A DNA stretch of 64,000 bases from Levilactobacillus fuyuanensis (GTDB taxonomy: Bacteria > Bacillota > Bacilli > Lactobacillales > Lactobacillaceae). The translations under genes and the position numbers were made by a program. Under the pieces are notes generated by a model. It saw only the letters and a program-made list of their open reading frames with translations. It was not told the DNA's origin and searched no databases. The stretch lies in NCBI RefSeq assembly GCF_003946395.1, contig NZ_RHNZ01000006.1:116356-180355 (forward strand), read 5' to 3'. Below are positions 47,896-58,384 of this stretch, in pieces. The stretch's first letter is position 1. The number at the start of each line of letters is the position of its first letter.

Positions 47896-47993
47896 GGTGA
47901 AACCTCCTTGACGATTGAAATATTTTTAAGCGTTGCGGCCAACAAGCGGCCCAACACGATTGCTCAATTTTTGTAAATCTTCTATTCTGCTGC

Positions 47994-48500
47994 TTAACGC
48001 GTAAGCCACTTGGTCCAATCCAGTTGGAGGGGTTGGTCCCCAGTGGTCGGTAGGACATCACCGATGGATAGTGTCGCAAGTTGTTGCCGGAATTCCTCCT
48101 CAGCTTGGGCGAACACGGCCAGGACGTTGGCGACCGGCCGGGTATCTTTGAAATCTTCAAGCTGATACGTTTCCATGAAAGCTACCTTCTGATTCAAACC
48201 GAACACCTTGGAAACTACCCCCGTTCCTTGAACGAATGGGTCAGTTCCTTCGATCGCATTGAAAACATCCAACAAGGTGATTTTCAATGGATCTTTCATC
48301 AAAACAATGCCGCCATCACGCCCTGAAACTGTTTTAACAATCTTTGCAACCGCTAATTTTTGCACGATTTTTTTTAAATAGCTGGTCGAAATTTCTAACC
48401 GTTCCGCCACCAGACGACTATGTAGAGGTATCTTTCGGTCTTGAATTCCGAGTAAAGCAACAATGCACAAGGCCTGCTCCAAACTTGGCTTTGACTTCAC
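47994..48500 (-). CDS. Rrf2 family transcriptional regulator
   Basis: The 168-residue protein has an N-terminal winged helix (SRLVAERLEISTSYLKKIVQKL, then VSGRDGGIVLMKDP as wing) and a dimerisation helix. The three cysteines that bind Fe-S in IscR/NsrR types are absent, so it is a cluster-free member. It starts with GTG after AGGAGG and precedes the MMPL gene by 98 bases; autoregulation and control of that exporter is the likely job. Confidence 0.88.
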   Translation of the reverse strand: MKSKPSLEQALCIVALLGIQDRKIPLHSRLVAERLEISTSYLKKIVQKLAVAKIVKTVSGRDGGIVLMKDPLKITLLDVFNAIEGTDPFVQGTGVVSKVFGLNQKVAFMETYQLEDFKDTRPVANVLAVFAQAEEEFRQQLATLSIGDVLPTTGDQPLQLDWTKWLTR

Positions 48501-48547
48501 AAATGTGCCTCCTTTCCCTTATCTCCCTTAGTTTTTAAACGAGATAC

Positions 48548-48576
48548 ATCATATCCCCTTTAAAACACTTTTTCAA
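48548..48576 (-). promoter_or_regulatory. Promoter of the Rrf2-MMPL unit
   Basis: On minus, TTGAAA and TATGAT with 17-base spacing. An inverted repeat GATA-N5-TATC overlaps the -10, and TATCTC/GAGATA arms follow, either of which could be an operator. Confidence 0.7.
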
Positions 48577-48961
48577 GGCTTTTGACCCAATAAATTAACC
48601 TCATAATAACAAGTCTTCACTGTAAACGGTTTCAATCGTCTGATGACACTATACTATAAACGAGTATCGATGGAAACTAATTTTATTCGCTAATTTATGA
48701 GTGAGTATGCGGCGATGGTGCAATGAGAATAAGCTTATTCAAATGATTATTATTTTCCATACTTTCTCATGCTTTCCGGTTATGTTTCAGTCTATTTTCA
48801 AAGTATCGTCTAAAAATGTAACTAAATATTTTAGGACGACCATTCGCCTATCTTTTTACAAAAAAAGAGAATTTAGCAGAACCTTTCCATTAATGTCTTT
48901 TATGACAAGATTTCTGCAATTGGTTTTTTGAACACACTCCGATCAATTCCCTTTTTTCAAT
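48577..48961. other. AT-rich intergenic region without a recognised gene
   Basis: No supported coding region or RNA gene is seen. A 76-codon plus-strand open frame (48701-48931) lacks a ribosome binding site and family features. Confidence 0.4.
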
Positions 48962-49011
48962 AAAAAAAGTCCCTCAGAGCTTCAGACAATCTGTCTAAAG
49001 TCCTGAGGGAC
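48962..49011 (-). terminator. Terminator of rpoD
   Basis: On minus, GGTCCCTCAG pairs with CTGAGGGACT, with a second internal pairing, and is followed by TTTTTTTA. Confidence 0.92.
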
Positions 49012-49031
49012 CATCGTAGTGTTAAGTTAAA

Positions 49032-50156
49032 TTATTCCAAGAAATCCTTCAGTTGCTTGCTCCGTGATGGGTGGCGCAACTTCCGTAAAGCCTTGGCTTC
49101 GATCTGACGAATCCGTTCACGGGTAACCCCGAAGACCTTGCCGACTTCTTCCAAAGTCCGCGTCCGGCCATCGTCTAACCCGAACCGTAACCGCAGTACG
49201 TTTTCTTCCCGATCAGTCAAGGTGTCCAGGACACTTTCCAACTGTTCCTTCAGAAGTTCGTAAGCGGCGTGATCGGCAGGACTCGTGGCGTCTTGGTCTT
49301 CGATGAAGTCACCTAAGTGAGAGTCATCTTCCTCACCAATAGGCGTTTCCAAGGAAACGGGTTCTTGCGCGATCTTCAAGATCTCACGAACCTTTTCCGT
49401 TGGCATGTCCATTTCAGCCCCAATTTCTTCTGGCGTTGGTTCCCGCCCTAAGTCTTGGAGTAATTGCCGTTGAATCCGAATCAACTTGTTGATTGTTTCG
49501 ACCATGTGCACAGGAATCCGAATGGTCCGTGCTTGGTCAGCGATTGCCCGTGTAATCGCCTGACGAATCCACCAAGTGGCGTACGTCGAGAACTTGAACC
49601 CTTTACGGTAGTCGAACTTTTCGACGGCCTTCATCAGACCCATGTTTCCTTCTTGGATCAAGTCCAGGAATTGCATCCCCCGACCCACGTAACGCTTAGC
49701 GATGGAAACCACCAACCGCAAGTTAGCTTCGGCCAACTCTTGCTTAGCTTCTTCTTCGCCCTTTTCAATCCGTAAGGCTAAGGCAACTTCTTGGTCAGCC
49801 GTTAACAGGTTGACCCGACCGATTTCCTTCAGGTACATCCGGACTGGGTCATTGATCTTGACCCCGGTTGTTGTGCCGGCATCCTTTAATTCCTTCTTTG
49901 AAACGGCCTTTTGGGCTTTGACGGCCCGTGGGTCTGGCTCACCCTTAGCATCAACCACACTGATCCCAGAATCGGAGATCGTTTCGAGTAACTTGTCCAT
50001 CTGCTTAGCATCCAACGTATAAGGTGTAGCGACCTTGTCAGCCAGGTCATCATACGTGATGTGCCCAACCTTCTTGTTGTTTTTAATCAAAGCGCGCACC
50101 GTTTTGTTGTATGCTTTTTGATCAAACATTGGTTGATCCGTGGTCTTTTTTGCCAT
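49032..50156 (-). CDS. rpoD: RNA polymerase primary sigma factor RpoD (SigA)
   Basis: The 374-residue sigma-70 factor has a short region 1.1 (about 10-70), region 1.2-2 with [22 protein letters not shown] and [16 protein letters not shown], region 3, and region 4 with [36 protein letters not shown] 50156 after AGGGGG is used; the upstream open part overlaps dnaG. It is 16 bases after dnaG in the classic macromolecular synthesis order. Confidence 0.98.
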   Translation of the reverse strand: MAKKTTDQPMFDQKAYNKTVRALIKNNKKVGHITYDDLADKVATPYTLDAKQMDKLLETISDSGISVVDAKGEPDPRAVKAQKAVSKKELKDAGTTTGVKINDPVRMYLKEIGRVNLLTADQEVALALRIEKGEEEAKQELAEANLRLVVSIAKRYVGRGMQFLDLIQEGNMGLMKAVEKFDYRKGFKFSTYATWWIRQAITRAIADQARTIRIPVHMVETINKLIRIQRQLLQDLGREPTPEEIGAEMDMPTEKVREILKIAQEPVSLETPIGEEDDSHLGDFIEDQDATSPADHAAYELLKEQLESVLDTLTDREENVLRLRFGLDDGRTRTLEEVGKVFGVTRERIRQIEAKALRKLRHPSRSKQLKDFLE

Positions 50157-50172
50157 TAAAATACCCCCTAGA

Positions 50173-52020
50173 TTAAACTTGTTTGTTCGCCTGGCGCTGT
50201 CGTTCCAACTGCACAATCTCAACGACGAGTTGGCGTTGTTGGTCGGCATCGCCTAGTCGCGAAGCTTCCGCCAGCTGATTTTTCTTCTGCCGGAGCTTCG
50301 CCTCGACCGGCGCCTCATCCATAATCACCGCTAAATAGTCATCGATCTCCCGCGGGGTTACCGCCGCGGCCATATTAGGTGTTGTCTCGAGATCGATCAC
50401 AAGCTGTTGCAGGCGGTCTTCTTGAATGAAGTCCGTGAACTGCGCGGTTTGATACACTTGATGCGTTTGAAAATAGCCCTGGGCCAAGGTATAAATAATT
50501 TGATAGTCGTCATGCACGAAACTGAAGTCGGCAACGCTGGTTACTTTTGCCCAGACGTTCCGGTCGTGCAAGCAACGGTAGAGCAGATTGCGTTCCGCCC
50601 GTTCCAAGCGATTCAGCGGTCGCTGCTGTTGATGCACAGTGACCGGTGGCGCGTTGGTCGGTGCAGGCGCTGGCGTGGTTGGCCGTTGACGTTCTTGCTG
50701 GGCCGCGGTATCGCGTTGGACCTGTTTGAGTTGCGCCGCCAGTGCCGCCTTGTCGATGTGAAACTCGCTGGCCAGTTGATTCAGGTACATGTCCAGTTCG
50801 ACCGGCTCATTGACCTGCGCCAAGAGTGGCATGATCTGATTCACGTATTCCAACCGTTCACTGTCCGTCTCCAATGCCCGGTTCCGCCGCAAGAAGCGCA
50901 TTTGAAAGCGCAGCGGCGGTTCCTTAGCGGAGACCAACATTTGCCGGAACGCCTCGTCACCGTGAGCCTTACGGTATTCATCGGGATCTTGGCCCTCGGG
51001 CAGCTGAATCACGCTGAGTTGCAGGTGACTGTGCTCGCCCAATAACCGTAATGCCCGGTCGATGGCCCGTTGTCCGGGTTCATCTCCATCGTAACACACG
51101 TTGAGCTTATCCGTGGTCCGCTCAATGGCGTAGATCTGCTCGGTCGTTAGGCTCGTTCCCATGGAAGCAATCCCATTGTTGACGCCCGCTTGGGTCGCCG
51201 AGATGACATCCATGTAGCCTTCAAACAAGGTGACTTCTCCAGCCTGCCGAATCGCTGGTCGTGCCAAATCGAAGTTAAACAACAGCTTACTTTTATTAAA
51301 TAATGTGGTTTCAGGGCTGTTTAAATACTTCGGTTGGTCGTCGGCCTTCTTGAGCAGTCGGCCAGAAAAGGCGGCTACGTGCCCACTCGCATTTCGCAAG
51401 GGGAACATGACCCGCTCGGTGAAGCGGTCACGCAACTCACCCTGTGCATTTTCGATGAACAGTCCGGACTGCCGAAGTAACTGGTAGTCGCTCTGTCGCT
51501 GATCAAAGAATGGTTTGAGTAGGCGCTGGCCCGGGGCAAACCCCAACTGATAAGTTTCAATCGTCTCATCGGTCAGACCCCGGTCATGCAGATAATCCAA
51601 TGCCGGCTGCCCCATCTCGGTGTTAACCAGGATGTGGTGATACAGCTTGGCAGCCTGCTCATGCAGATCGAGCAGTTGGCCCGTCTTGGAATCCACGGCG
51701 GGACCCGCGGCATCTTGCCGATACTCACTGTCGAGATCAACGTGACTAAAATCAGCCACCTTGACCACGGCTTCGGGGAAGGTCACATGTTCCAGCTCCA
51801 TCAGGAACTTGAAAACATTGCCCCCTCGGCCACAGCTAAAGCAGTGAAAAATCTGCTTATCCTCCGAAACGGAAAACGAGGGTGTCCGTTCCTCATGGAA
51901 GGGACATAAACCAAATAAATTCTTACCGGATTTCTTCAGTTGCACGTACTGGCCGACAACGTCCGCAATATTTGTGGCCGTCCGAACCGTCTCAATCACG
52001 TCTTCGGGTATCTTCGCCAA
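50173..52020 (-). CDS. dnaG: DNA primase DnaG
   Basis: Makes RNA primers at replication forks. The 615-residue product has a zinc-binding domain ([11 protein letters not shown] and [11 protein letters not shown], residues 39-66), the TOPRIM core with [15 protein letters not shown] and [15 protein letters not shown], and a C-terminal helicase-interacting domain (about 470-615). TTG 52020 follows AGGGAG by 7 bases. It leads directly to rpoD. Confidence 0.97.
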   Translation of the reverse strand: MAKIPEDVIETVRTATNIADVVGQYVQLKKSGKNLFGLCPFHEERTPSFSVSEDKQIFHCFSCGRGGNVFKFLMELEHVTFPEAVVKVADFSHVDLDSEYRQDAAGPAVDSKTGQLLDLHEQAAKLYHHILVNTEMGQPALDYLHDRGLTDETIETYQLGFAPGQRLLKPFFDQRQSDYQLLRQSGLFIENAQGELRDRFTERVMFPLRNASGHVAAFSGRLLKKADDQPKYLNSPETTLFNKSKLLFNFDLARPAIRQAGEVTLFEGYMDVISATQAGVNNGIASMGTSLTTEQIYAIERTTDKLNVCYDGDEPGQRAIDRALRLLGEHSHLQLSVIQLPEGQDPDEYRKAHGDEAFRQMLVSAKEPPLRFQMRFLRRNRALETDSERLEYVNQIMPLLAQVNEPVELDMYLNQLASEFHIDKAALAAQLKQVQRDTAAQQERQRPTTPAPAPTNAPPVTVHQQQRPLNRLERAERNLLYRCLHDRNVWAKVTSVADFSFVHDDYQIIYTLAQGYFQTHQVYQTAQFTDFIQEDRLQQLVIDLETTPNMAAAVTPREIDDYLAVIMDEAPVEAKLRQKKNQLAEASRLGDADQQRQLVVEIVQLERQRQANKQV

Positions 52021-52290
52021 CCAATCACTCCCTTACGTGTTCCCGTTTGCTCACCATAGCCTTGAAAAGTCGCACCCCGGAAACCCGAAAAGTGCGACTC
52101 TTTAATTAGAAATCGTGCGCAAAAATACACTATATATGATACCACCTATGGGGGCGTTGTCAACTTTTATAGCTCACCCGGATCTTTTAAAAACCTTATT
52201 TCCAATTTACACCTTCCCCGCTCAGGATAAAAGTTAAACGACTTACTAACCTCATTGGAAGGCTAAAGATTCCACAAGTCTTTCGGCGAA

Positions 52291-52791
52291 TCACCCTGTT
52301 CTGGCACCCAGTAGCTGACCGACAATGCCTAAACCTACCAGAATTCGCCCCTGGTTAATCAACAAGCGTTGAACGAGCGGAGAGTTTCTCCTACTCATGT
52401 GAAAAACATGAACTTCTTGCGGTGGCACATACGCCAACATTAGGCCCGCCACGGTGCAAATCAGACCGGCTCGCCCCGACGGACTGGCCAATGCAGCGGC
52501 ATCTAGCGCTTGCGGCAATAGGAGTAAAATACCCGCGTAGATGGTAAAGACGGCATTCAGATCTAACAACAAGTTATCCCGTCTGTCCCACGCCGTCTGC
52601 TTGAGAACTAAGGCCAGCAATACCAGACTTAATGCCAGCAGCGTAAAAACAATCAACACCTGTAGCGACCGATTCGGTTGGATCGACCGCCAGCTAACAT
52701 TTAACACTTGAAGAATCCAGGCTAGACACACCAATAACCGGCCCAGATTGGCGTAAACGGCTAGCTTTCGTTGCGAGTAATTAGGCAGCAT
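52291..52791 (-). CDS. Unknown integral membrane protein
   Basis: About 166 residues with four hydrophobic segments (near 15-32, 45-65, 82-100 and 110-128) and a charged C-terminal part containing MSRRNSPLVQRLLINQGRILVG. No family is recognised. ATG 52791 follows AGGGGGAGG; the upstream open part up to 52911 has no binding site. It lies between glyS and dnaG, a spot without this gene in many lactobacilli. Confidence 0.7.
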   Translation of the reverse strand: MLPNYSQRKLAVYANLGRLLVCLAWILQVLNVSWRSIQPNRSLQVLIVFTLLALSLVLLALVLKQTAWDRRDNLLLDLNAVFTIYAGILLLLPQALDAAALASPSGRAGLICTVAGLMLAYVPPQEVHVFHMSRRNSPLVQRLLINQGRILVGLGIVGQLLGARTG

Positions 52792-52894
52792 TAACCCTCC
52801 CCCTTTTCTCAACGACTGTACCCCCTGTATAATCGCACATTTTTCAAGTTCTAGCGACCAGAATACCCCCCGTTTGTTCACGAATGGTGGACAA

Positions 52895-52929
52895 GAAAAA
52901 GCCAGCTCCAATTAATCGGAGCTGGCTTC
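52895..52929 (-). terminator. Terminator of glyQS
   Basis: On minus, AAGCCAGCTCC and GGAGCTGGCTT pair perfectly around GATTAATT, followed by TTTC. Confidence 0.9.
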
Positions 52930-52952
52930 AAAATTACTTCTATTAAAAACGG

Positions 52953-55028
52953 TTATTTAACGATCAACTGGTCCAAGTCACCCAGGCCCATGGCTAAGTT
53001 CGCCAACTTGCTGAGTTCCGTCAGACGGTTGTTCTTAACGGCTTCGTTCTTATCCATCACCATCGTGGCTTCGAAGTAAGCGGCAATCGTTGGTTGGATG
53101 TCAGCTAAGGCAGCGTACAGGTCGTTCAGACCCTTGTCGGCTGCGGCAGCAACTTCGGCAACACCTTGGTCCAAGGCACCTTCGCTGTCATTTTCAAACA
53201 ACTTGGCGTCAACCGTGGCATCGGCCAATTCGGCTGGGGCCTTTTGAGCCAAACGGATAACCCGCGTCAAGGACTCGATAACGTCCTTGAAGTTGTCATC
53301 GTTGGCGTGACTAGCCAAGATATCGGCGGCCGTGAAGAGCCGTAAGACATCGCTACTGCTTCCGTTGGTCACGGCATCGATGATATCGTGACGTTGCTTA
53401 GCGGAACGCAAGATCTTCCGAATCCGGTCCTTGATGAAATCAACGACGGCTTGGATTTGGCTAGCTTGGTCCAGATCTGGGGCAACCTTAGCATCCGTTT
53501 CGGCAGCGATGAAATCACTAGCCAATTCGGCAACAGGTAAGGCCCAGTTCTGGTCCTTAGCAATCCGCACGATCCCGGTAGCCTGACGCCGCAAAGCGTA
53601 AGGGTCATTGGAACCACTAGGAATCATCCCGGCAGCGAAGAACGTCAGGATGCTATCGAACTTGTCGGCTAGGGCCAAAACGGCACCGGGAACAGATTCT
53701 GGCAACGCGCCATCGGCTGAGATTGGTTCGTAGTGTTCGCGAATAGCTTGGGCAACGGCAGGATCTTCGCCGCCAAGTAAGGCGTACTTTTCACCCATGA
53801 CCCCTTGCAGCTCGGCGAATTCACCGACCATACCGGTAACCAGGTCAAACTTGTAGATTTCGCTGGCACGCAGAGCAGCCTTAGTCTGAGCATCGTTTAA
53901 GTTCAGGTGCTTAGCCAAGACGGCAACGATGGCCTTTACCCGGTCCATCTTCTCTGCCATGGTACTGATCTTATCGTGGAAGCTAACGGTCTTCAGACGG
54001 TCAACGAAGTCGGCAATCGTCTTCTTCTGGTCTTCCGTGTAGAAAAACATGGCGTCTTCCAAACGGGCGGTCAGAACTTTTTCGTTTCCGGCAACCACGT
54101 TTTGCAGATCATGATCGGTTCCGTTTCGAACGGAGATGAAGACTGGCAAGAGCTTGCCGTTGGCGTCACGAGCGTAGAAGAACCGTTGGTGGTCCCGCAT
54201 GGACGTAATCAGGACTTCATCTGGAATCGTCAGGTACTTGTCGTCGAAGCTCCCGGCAAAGGCAGTTGGCCATTCAACCAGGTTGTTAACTTCTTCCAAC
54301 AAACCAGCATCAACGTCGACCGTCCAGTCGTTGTCAGCGGCCAGCTTGTCGATCTGTTGCTTGATCAATTGCTTACGCTTGTCGGCATCGGCAATCACGA
54401 ATTGACTGGTTAAGTTTTCTTCGTAATCGGCGGCCGTGGCCAAGTCAATTTCTTTACCTAAGAAGCGGTGACCGCGCGTGCTACGCCCAGTCGTCACGTC
54501 CAGAATGCTAAATGGAATCACTTGGTCATCGAGTAAGGCAACCATCCAGCGAATTGGCCGGATGTATTGGAAGTGGTGAGTGCTCCACTTCATCATGGTT
54601 GGGAAGGTCATGGCCATGATGATGTCGCGCAGACCAGCCAGTACGGAAGCAACGGGTTCACCGGCAATAAACTTGTCGACGTAGACGTATTCCGTTCCCT
54701 TAATTTCCTTAAAGGTAATGTCGTCAGGCGTCAGACCTTGGCCACGGGTAAACCCGATAGCGGCCTTGCTCCAGTTACCATCGGCATCTTGGGCGATCTT
54801 CTTAGCGGGACCCTTAACGGATTCGCTAATATCTTCTTGCTTGTCAGCTAAGCCGCTGATCAGGACGGCCAACCGGCGAGGCGTGGAGAATGGCTTGATG
54901 TCATCGTAATCCACGCGTTGTTCCTTTAAGTAGTCTGCCGTGCGCTTAACCAGTTGCTTGATAGCTGGTGTGACCACGTGGGCGGGCATTTCTTCCAAAC
55001 CAATTTCAAGTAAAAATGTGTGTGCCAT
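52953..55028 (-). CDS. glyS: Glycyl-tRNA synthetase beta subunit
   Basis: The 691-residue subunit carries tRNA binding and related domains of the alpha2-beta2 enzyme. It begins [21 protein letters not shown], has [14 protein letters not shown] and an HD-like region [23 protein letters not shown], and [16 protein letters not shown] near 490. Its ATG overlaps the glyQ stop by one base, with GAGGAGG upstream, so the subunits are translated together. Confidence 0.97.
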   Translation of the reverse strand: MAHTFLLEIGLEEMPAHVVTPAIKQLVKRTADYLKEQRVDYDDIKPFSTPRRLAVLISGLADKQEDISESVKGPAKKIAQDADGNWSKAAIGFTRGQGLTPDDITFKEIKGTEYVYVDKFIAGEPVASVLAGLRDIIMAMTFPTMMKWSTHHFQYIRPIRWMVALLDDQVIPFSILDVTTGRSTRGHRFLGKEIDLATAADYEENLTSQFVIADADKRKQLIKQQIDKLAADNDWTVDVDAGLLEEVNNLVEWPTAFAGSFDDKYLTIPDEVLITSMRDHQRFFYARDANGKLLPVFISVRNGTDHDLQNVVAGNEKVLTARLEDAMFFYTEDQKKTIADFVDRLKTVSFHDKISTMAEKMDRVKAIVAVLAKHLNLNDAQTKAALRASEIYKFDLVTGMVGEFAELQGVMGEKYALLGGEDPAVAQAIREHYEPISADGALPESVPGAVLALADKFDSILTFFAAGMIPSGSNDPYALRRQATGIVRIAKDQNWALPVAELASDFIAAETDAKVAPDLDQASQIQAVVDFIKDRIRKILRSAKQRHDIIDAVTNGSSSDVLRLFTAADILASHANDDNFKDVIESLTRVIRLAQKAPAELADATVDAKLFENDSEGALDQGVAEVAAAADKGLNDLYAALADIQPTIAAYFEATMVMDKNEAVKNNRLTELSKLANLAMGLGDLDQLIVK

Positions 55029-55951
55029 TATTTGGCCTCCTCATCAGCTAATAGTTTTTCCCGTAACTTGTCATCCTTGACCAACGGGAATCCACGCTTC
55101 TTCCGTTCAGCAACGAAGGCCCGCGCCACGGCACGTGCCATGTTCCGAATCCGAGAAAGGTAGCCGGCCCGTTCCGTCACGGAAACGGCACCACGAGCGT
55201 CTAACAGGTTGAAGGTGTGGCTACACTTTAAGATGTAGTCGTAGGCCGGGTGAACCAGGCCATTGGCAATCTGCTTCTTGGCTTCGGCTTCAAATTCGTC
55301 GAAGTGGCGGAGCAACATGTCTTGGTCACTTTCTTCAAAGCTGTACTTAGAGTGTTCGTATTCTGGTTCCTTGAAGATGTCGCCGTACTTAACGCCATCG
55401 GCCCATTCCAGGTCAAAGACGGAGTTGACATCTTGAACGTAGGAAGCCAGACGTTCCAAACCGTAAGTAACTTCAGAGGTCACGGGATCAACTTCCATTC
55501 CCCCAACAACTTGGAAGTAGGTGAACTGGGTGATTTCCATCCCGTCCAACCAGACTTCCCAACCAACACCGGCACAACCCATGGATGGGTTTTCCCAGTT
55601 ATCCTCAACGAAACGAATATCATGTTCCAAAGGATCGATACCCAATTCACGCAAACTGTTCAAGTAAAGTTCCTGGATGTTGTCGGGTGAAGGCTTCATG
55701 ACCACTTGGAATTGATGATGTTGGTACAACCGGTTGGGGTTTTCCCCGTAACGACCATCTGCTGGTCGACGAGAAGGTTCAACGTAAGCGGCATTCCAAG
55801 GTTCTGGACCGATTGCGCGTAAGAACGTGTAGGGACTCATGGTACCGGCCCCTTTTTCAGTATCGTAAGCTTGCATCAGCATGCAACCTTGTGCAGACCA
55901 ATACTGTTGTAACTTTAAAATGATTGCTTGCATGGACAGTTTTTCTGTCAT
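55028..55951 (-). CDS. glyQ: Glycyl-tRNA synthetase alpha subunit
   Basis: The 307-residue class II catalytic subunit: motifs include [51 protein letters not shown] and [23 protein letters not shown] 55951 follows AAGGAGG. It is controlled by a T-box leader. The region up to 56318 holds that leader and its promoter only. Confidence 0.97.
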   Translation of the reverse strand: MTEKLSMQAIILKLQQYWSAQGCMLMQAYDTEKGAGTMSPYTFLRAIGPEPWNAAYVEPSRRPADGRYGENPNRLYQHHQFQVVMKPSPDNIQELYLNSLRELGIDPLEHDIRFVEDNWENPSMGCAGVGWEVWLDGMEITQFTYFQVVGGMEVDPVTSEVTYGLERLASYVQDVNSVFDLEWADGVKYGDIFKEPEYEHSKYSFEESDQDMLLRHFDEFEAEAKKQIANGLVHPAYDYILKCSHTFNLLDARGAVSVTERAGYLSRIRNMARAVARAFVAERKKRGFPLVKDDKLREKLLADEEAK

Positions 55952-56048
55952 GGGTGCAGTTCCTCCTTGTGTGGTTGCCAGCTTGTCTTGACCCAACGAA
56001 ATTCAAGTCGACGACAAACTGATCAACCGATTAAACAAATAAGCGCGC

Positions 56049-56265
56049 AAAAAAATCCCTACGAGAATTCACTAAGGCAAATTCACGTAGGGACGAATTT
56101 TAATTTCGCGGTTCCACCCTACTTCTAGTCAATGACTAGCAGCTTACTTGGAAACGACTCCGAATGTGCCAACTCACGCTGGATTGGATTCGGCTTCCAC
56201 TACCCCGAACTCGCTAAACCAATGACACCATGACTCTCATTCATCATAATCGACTTATTTAACTG
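56049..56265 (-). promoter_or_regulatory. Glycine T-box riboswitch of glyQS
   Basis: The minus strand carries the T-box GGGTGGAACCGCG (56107-56119), a stem I region with AGCGAG and GGGGTAGTGGAA, and a candidate GGC specifier (56170-56168). The terminator TCCCTACG.../CGTAGGGA with seven T (56049-56093) competes with the antiterminator. Uncharged glycine tRNA should allow readthrough into glyQS. Confidence 0.92.
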
Positions 56266-56271
56266 TGTTTC

Positions 56272-56300
56272 ATGATAGCCGTCTGGCCCGGGGATGTCAA
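56272..56300 (-). promoter_or_regulatory. Promoter of the glyQS T-box leader
   Basis: TTGACA and TATCAT on minus with 17-base spacing, 18 bases after the stop of the preceding 688-residue gene. Confidence 0.8.
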
Positions 56301-56317
56301 TGTGTTTCGTACATTTA

Positions 56318-58384
56318 TTACCGGGTTTTATGTTTATTTAAGCTGGCCTCTTCTTTCGCTAGATGTGCCTCCAGATCGAGATATTCACGAATATACTTGA
56401 ATGGAAATGGAATCACCGTATAGCGATTGAAGCGAACGAAATCAACCTGTAAGAGGGATTCAAAAGCTTGAAAGATTGCCTGGATATCTGCCTTAGGCCG
56501 AGAGCTGTTCAGAACTTCAATTTGCTTGAGGGGAATAGCCCGTGCTTGTTTTCCCTTAATCAACTGATGATTGCCCACAAAATAATAGTGCCGTCCCTGC
56601 AACTCCAGCAGGCCCATCCCATACGTGCCGGCCCAGTAGGCATCAAACCGTTTTTGACGAACCGGAATATGCAACCAAATACCTGTATCTTCGAAAAATT
56701 GGTTATTAAAGGCTTGCATAAGTTTTGTTTTCCAATTGAGTTTGAGCACAGTATTAGCCTGCCGGACCGTCAGTGTGGCCTGATCAAGTGTCCTTAATTT
56801 TTGAACGAGCTGTTCGCGCCCGGTTTCGTCAACGGTCACAGTTGCCTGTGCAGCAGTGATGAGCTCACTACGTGAAAGTCTATTTTCACCATCAGCTGCG
56901 ACCAAGTGTGCCTTTAACTTGGCGCTATCGGGCACAGTAATTAGGTACGTACCATAAATGATAAAAAGGTTTGTGTCACTCTGAATGGCGCCCACCAAGT
57001 AACTGTGTCTACGCGTCGATGACGCCCAAATCTGGTGGGCCGTCTTCAGAAGTTCAGTATTCGCCACATCAGACTCCCTAAAAATCCCTTTTTCAAAGGA
57101 CAACTTTCCGGTAGCAGAGACCGTTAAACGGGTGACGCGAATAAGCGATTCTGATTTCTTGTCGGCCAAATTATCCAGCATTAGGTATCGAAATTGTGAC
57201 GCAGCGGATATCTCCACCTCTGAGGGAATCTGTAGCTGTGCGGTCATCACTTCTCGTTTAATCCCCAACTGATACAACATCATTTGAAATGCCGTATCGT
57301 CCAACAAATCCCACTTTTCATCCTTCAACATCAGTTTTGAAAAATTGGTCAAGGTCAGATGTTGAACGACCCGCTTACCAGAACCACAAATATAATGACT
57401 GTCATCCAAGTCCGCGACAACTTGAATATTCAAACCATCGACTGGCTGCTTGCCTACCGTACTACTTATTTTGAGTTCCTTGAACCGCGAACTCTGGACC
57501 GTCTTTGCTTGCAAAAACTGTGTCATTTTAAGGACATCCGGTTGTTCATAATTAGCAAAAAAGTGAAGCTGATTTTCACCTAACACCTGCCATACCTGAC
57601 TGGTTGACGACAGCTTAGGTCGCTGATAATAGGCTAATGGTACCTCGCACGGTGTTGGAAACATTTTAAAGTACTCGGGAAATTGCTCACCTAAGCCAGT
57701 AATCAAATCATTCATAATTCCCAATTTTGTTTTCTCAAACTGATCTAGTTCTTCTACCGATAAGAAGGGCGTCAAGTTTCGATGGTTCTTGATGCCACCT
57801 ACTTTGAATAAGGGTTGCCCATTACTCTTGGGCAGCCATTTAAAACAACCATCCACCAATCCAAATCCCTGTTTATCCAGCGTCTTTTTGAACGTCTCAG
57901 TACGTAATCGCAAGACGTGATTCTTGACTTCAACTTTAACGGCCACCTGAAAGTTCCCTCTTGCCGACCATTTTGGTACCAGATACAGGTCGCTAGTTGC
58001 GTAGTCATTTCTATAACTACCGTTAGTATCTACCTGCCCCTGTTTCATCTGTTTGATGAGTAGCATCAGTAACATGTCTGTAGAAATTCCAGTCGTAATT
58101 GCCTGATCAAAAGTAAGAACCGTTTGCTTGAGCGCTTTGACTTCAGTCAGTGGTGCCGTTCTTTTACGCAAGGACACCAAATAGCGAAAACTGGTTTTAC
58201 CATCTGATAAAGGTTCCTTTCCTAAACTTTTAATAGCTAAGACCGCATTCTGTTCGGACCAGTGTGCTATTTCCCCTGGTCGCGTAGTCTCCACGACAAC
58301 CAATCGGATATGCTGATCAAACCCCACTTTATCGAACTCATACTCCACATAATTCGTTTTGACTAGCCCATGATCATCACCCAT
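56318..58384 (-). CDS. Unknown protein, possible PIWI-like partner of the helicase-nuclease
   Basis: A 688-residue soluble protein of no recognised family. Seen directly: two weakly conserved-looking stretches, DGLNIQVVADLDD followed by VVQHLTLTNF (residues 316-348) and a C-terminal VRFNRYTVIPFPFKYIREYL (650-669). The latter recalls the Arg-x-Pro-x-Pro-x-x-Tyr end of PIWI domains and the former the MID/PIWI junction of some bacterial pPIWI proteins; this is inference from pattern memory. A complete DEDX catalytic tetrad is not apparent. Its ATG overlaps the helicase stop by 8 bases with GGGAGAG upstream, so the two are coupled. Confidence 0.55.
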   Translation of the reverse strand: MGDDHGLVKTNYVEYEFDKVGFDQHIRLVVVETTRPGEIAHWSEQNAVLAIKSLGKEPLSDGKTSFRYLVSLRKRTAPLTEVKALKQTVLTFDQAITTGISTDMLLMLLIKQMKQGQVDTNGSYRNDYATSDLYLVPKWSARGNFQVAVKVEVKNHVLRLRTETFKKTLDKQGFGLVDGCFKWLPKSNGQPLFKVGGIKNHRNLTPFLSVEELDQFEKTKLGIMNDLITGLGEQFPEYFKMFPTPCEVPLAYYQRPKLSSTSQVWQVLGENQLHFFANYEQPDVLKMTQFLQAKTVQSSRFKELKISSTVGKQPVDGLNIQVVADLDDSHYICGSGKRVVQHLTLTNFSKLMLKDEKWDLLDDTAFQMMLYQLGIKREVMTAQLQIPSEVEISAASQFRYLMLDNLADKKSESLIRVTRLTVSATGKLSFEKGIFRESDVANTELLKTAHQIWASSTRRHSYLVGAIQSDTNLFIIYGTYLITVPDSAKLKAHLVAADGENRLSRSELITAAQATVTVDETGREQLVQKLRTLDQATLTVRQANTVLKLNWKTKLMQAFNNQFFEDTGIWLHIPVRQKRFDAYWAGTYGMGLLELQGRHYYFVGNHQLIKGKQARAIPLKQIEVLNSSRPKADIQAIFQAFESLLQVDFVRFNRYTVIPFPFKYIREYLDLEAHLAKEEASLNKHKTR

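Noticed and set aside
48701..48931. 76-codon plus-strand open frame in the Rrf2-rpoD gap
   Set aside because: AT-rich, no binding site, no recognisable protein pattern.
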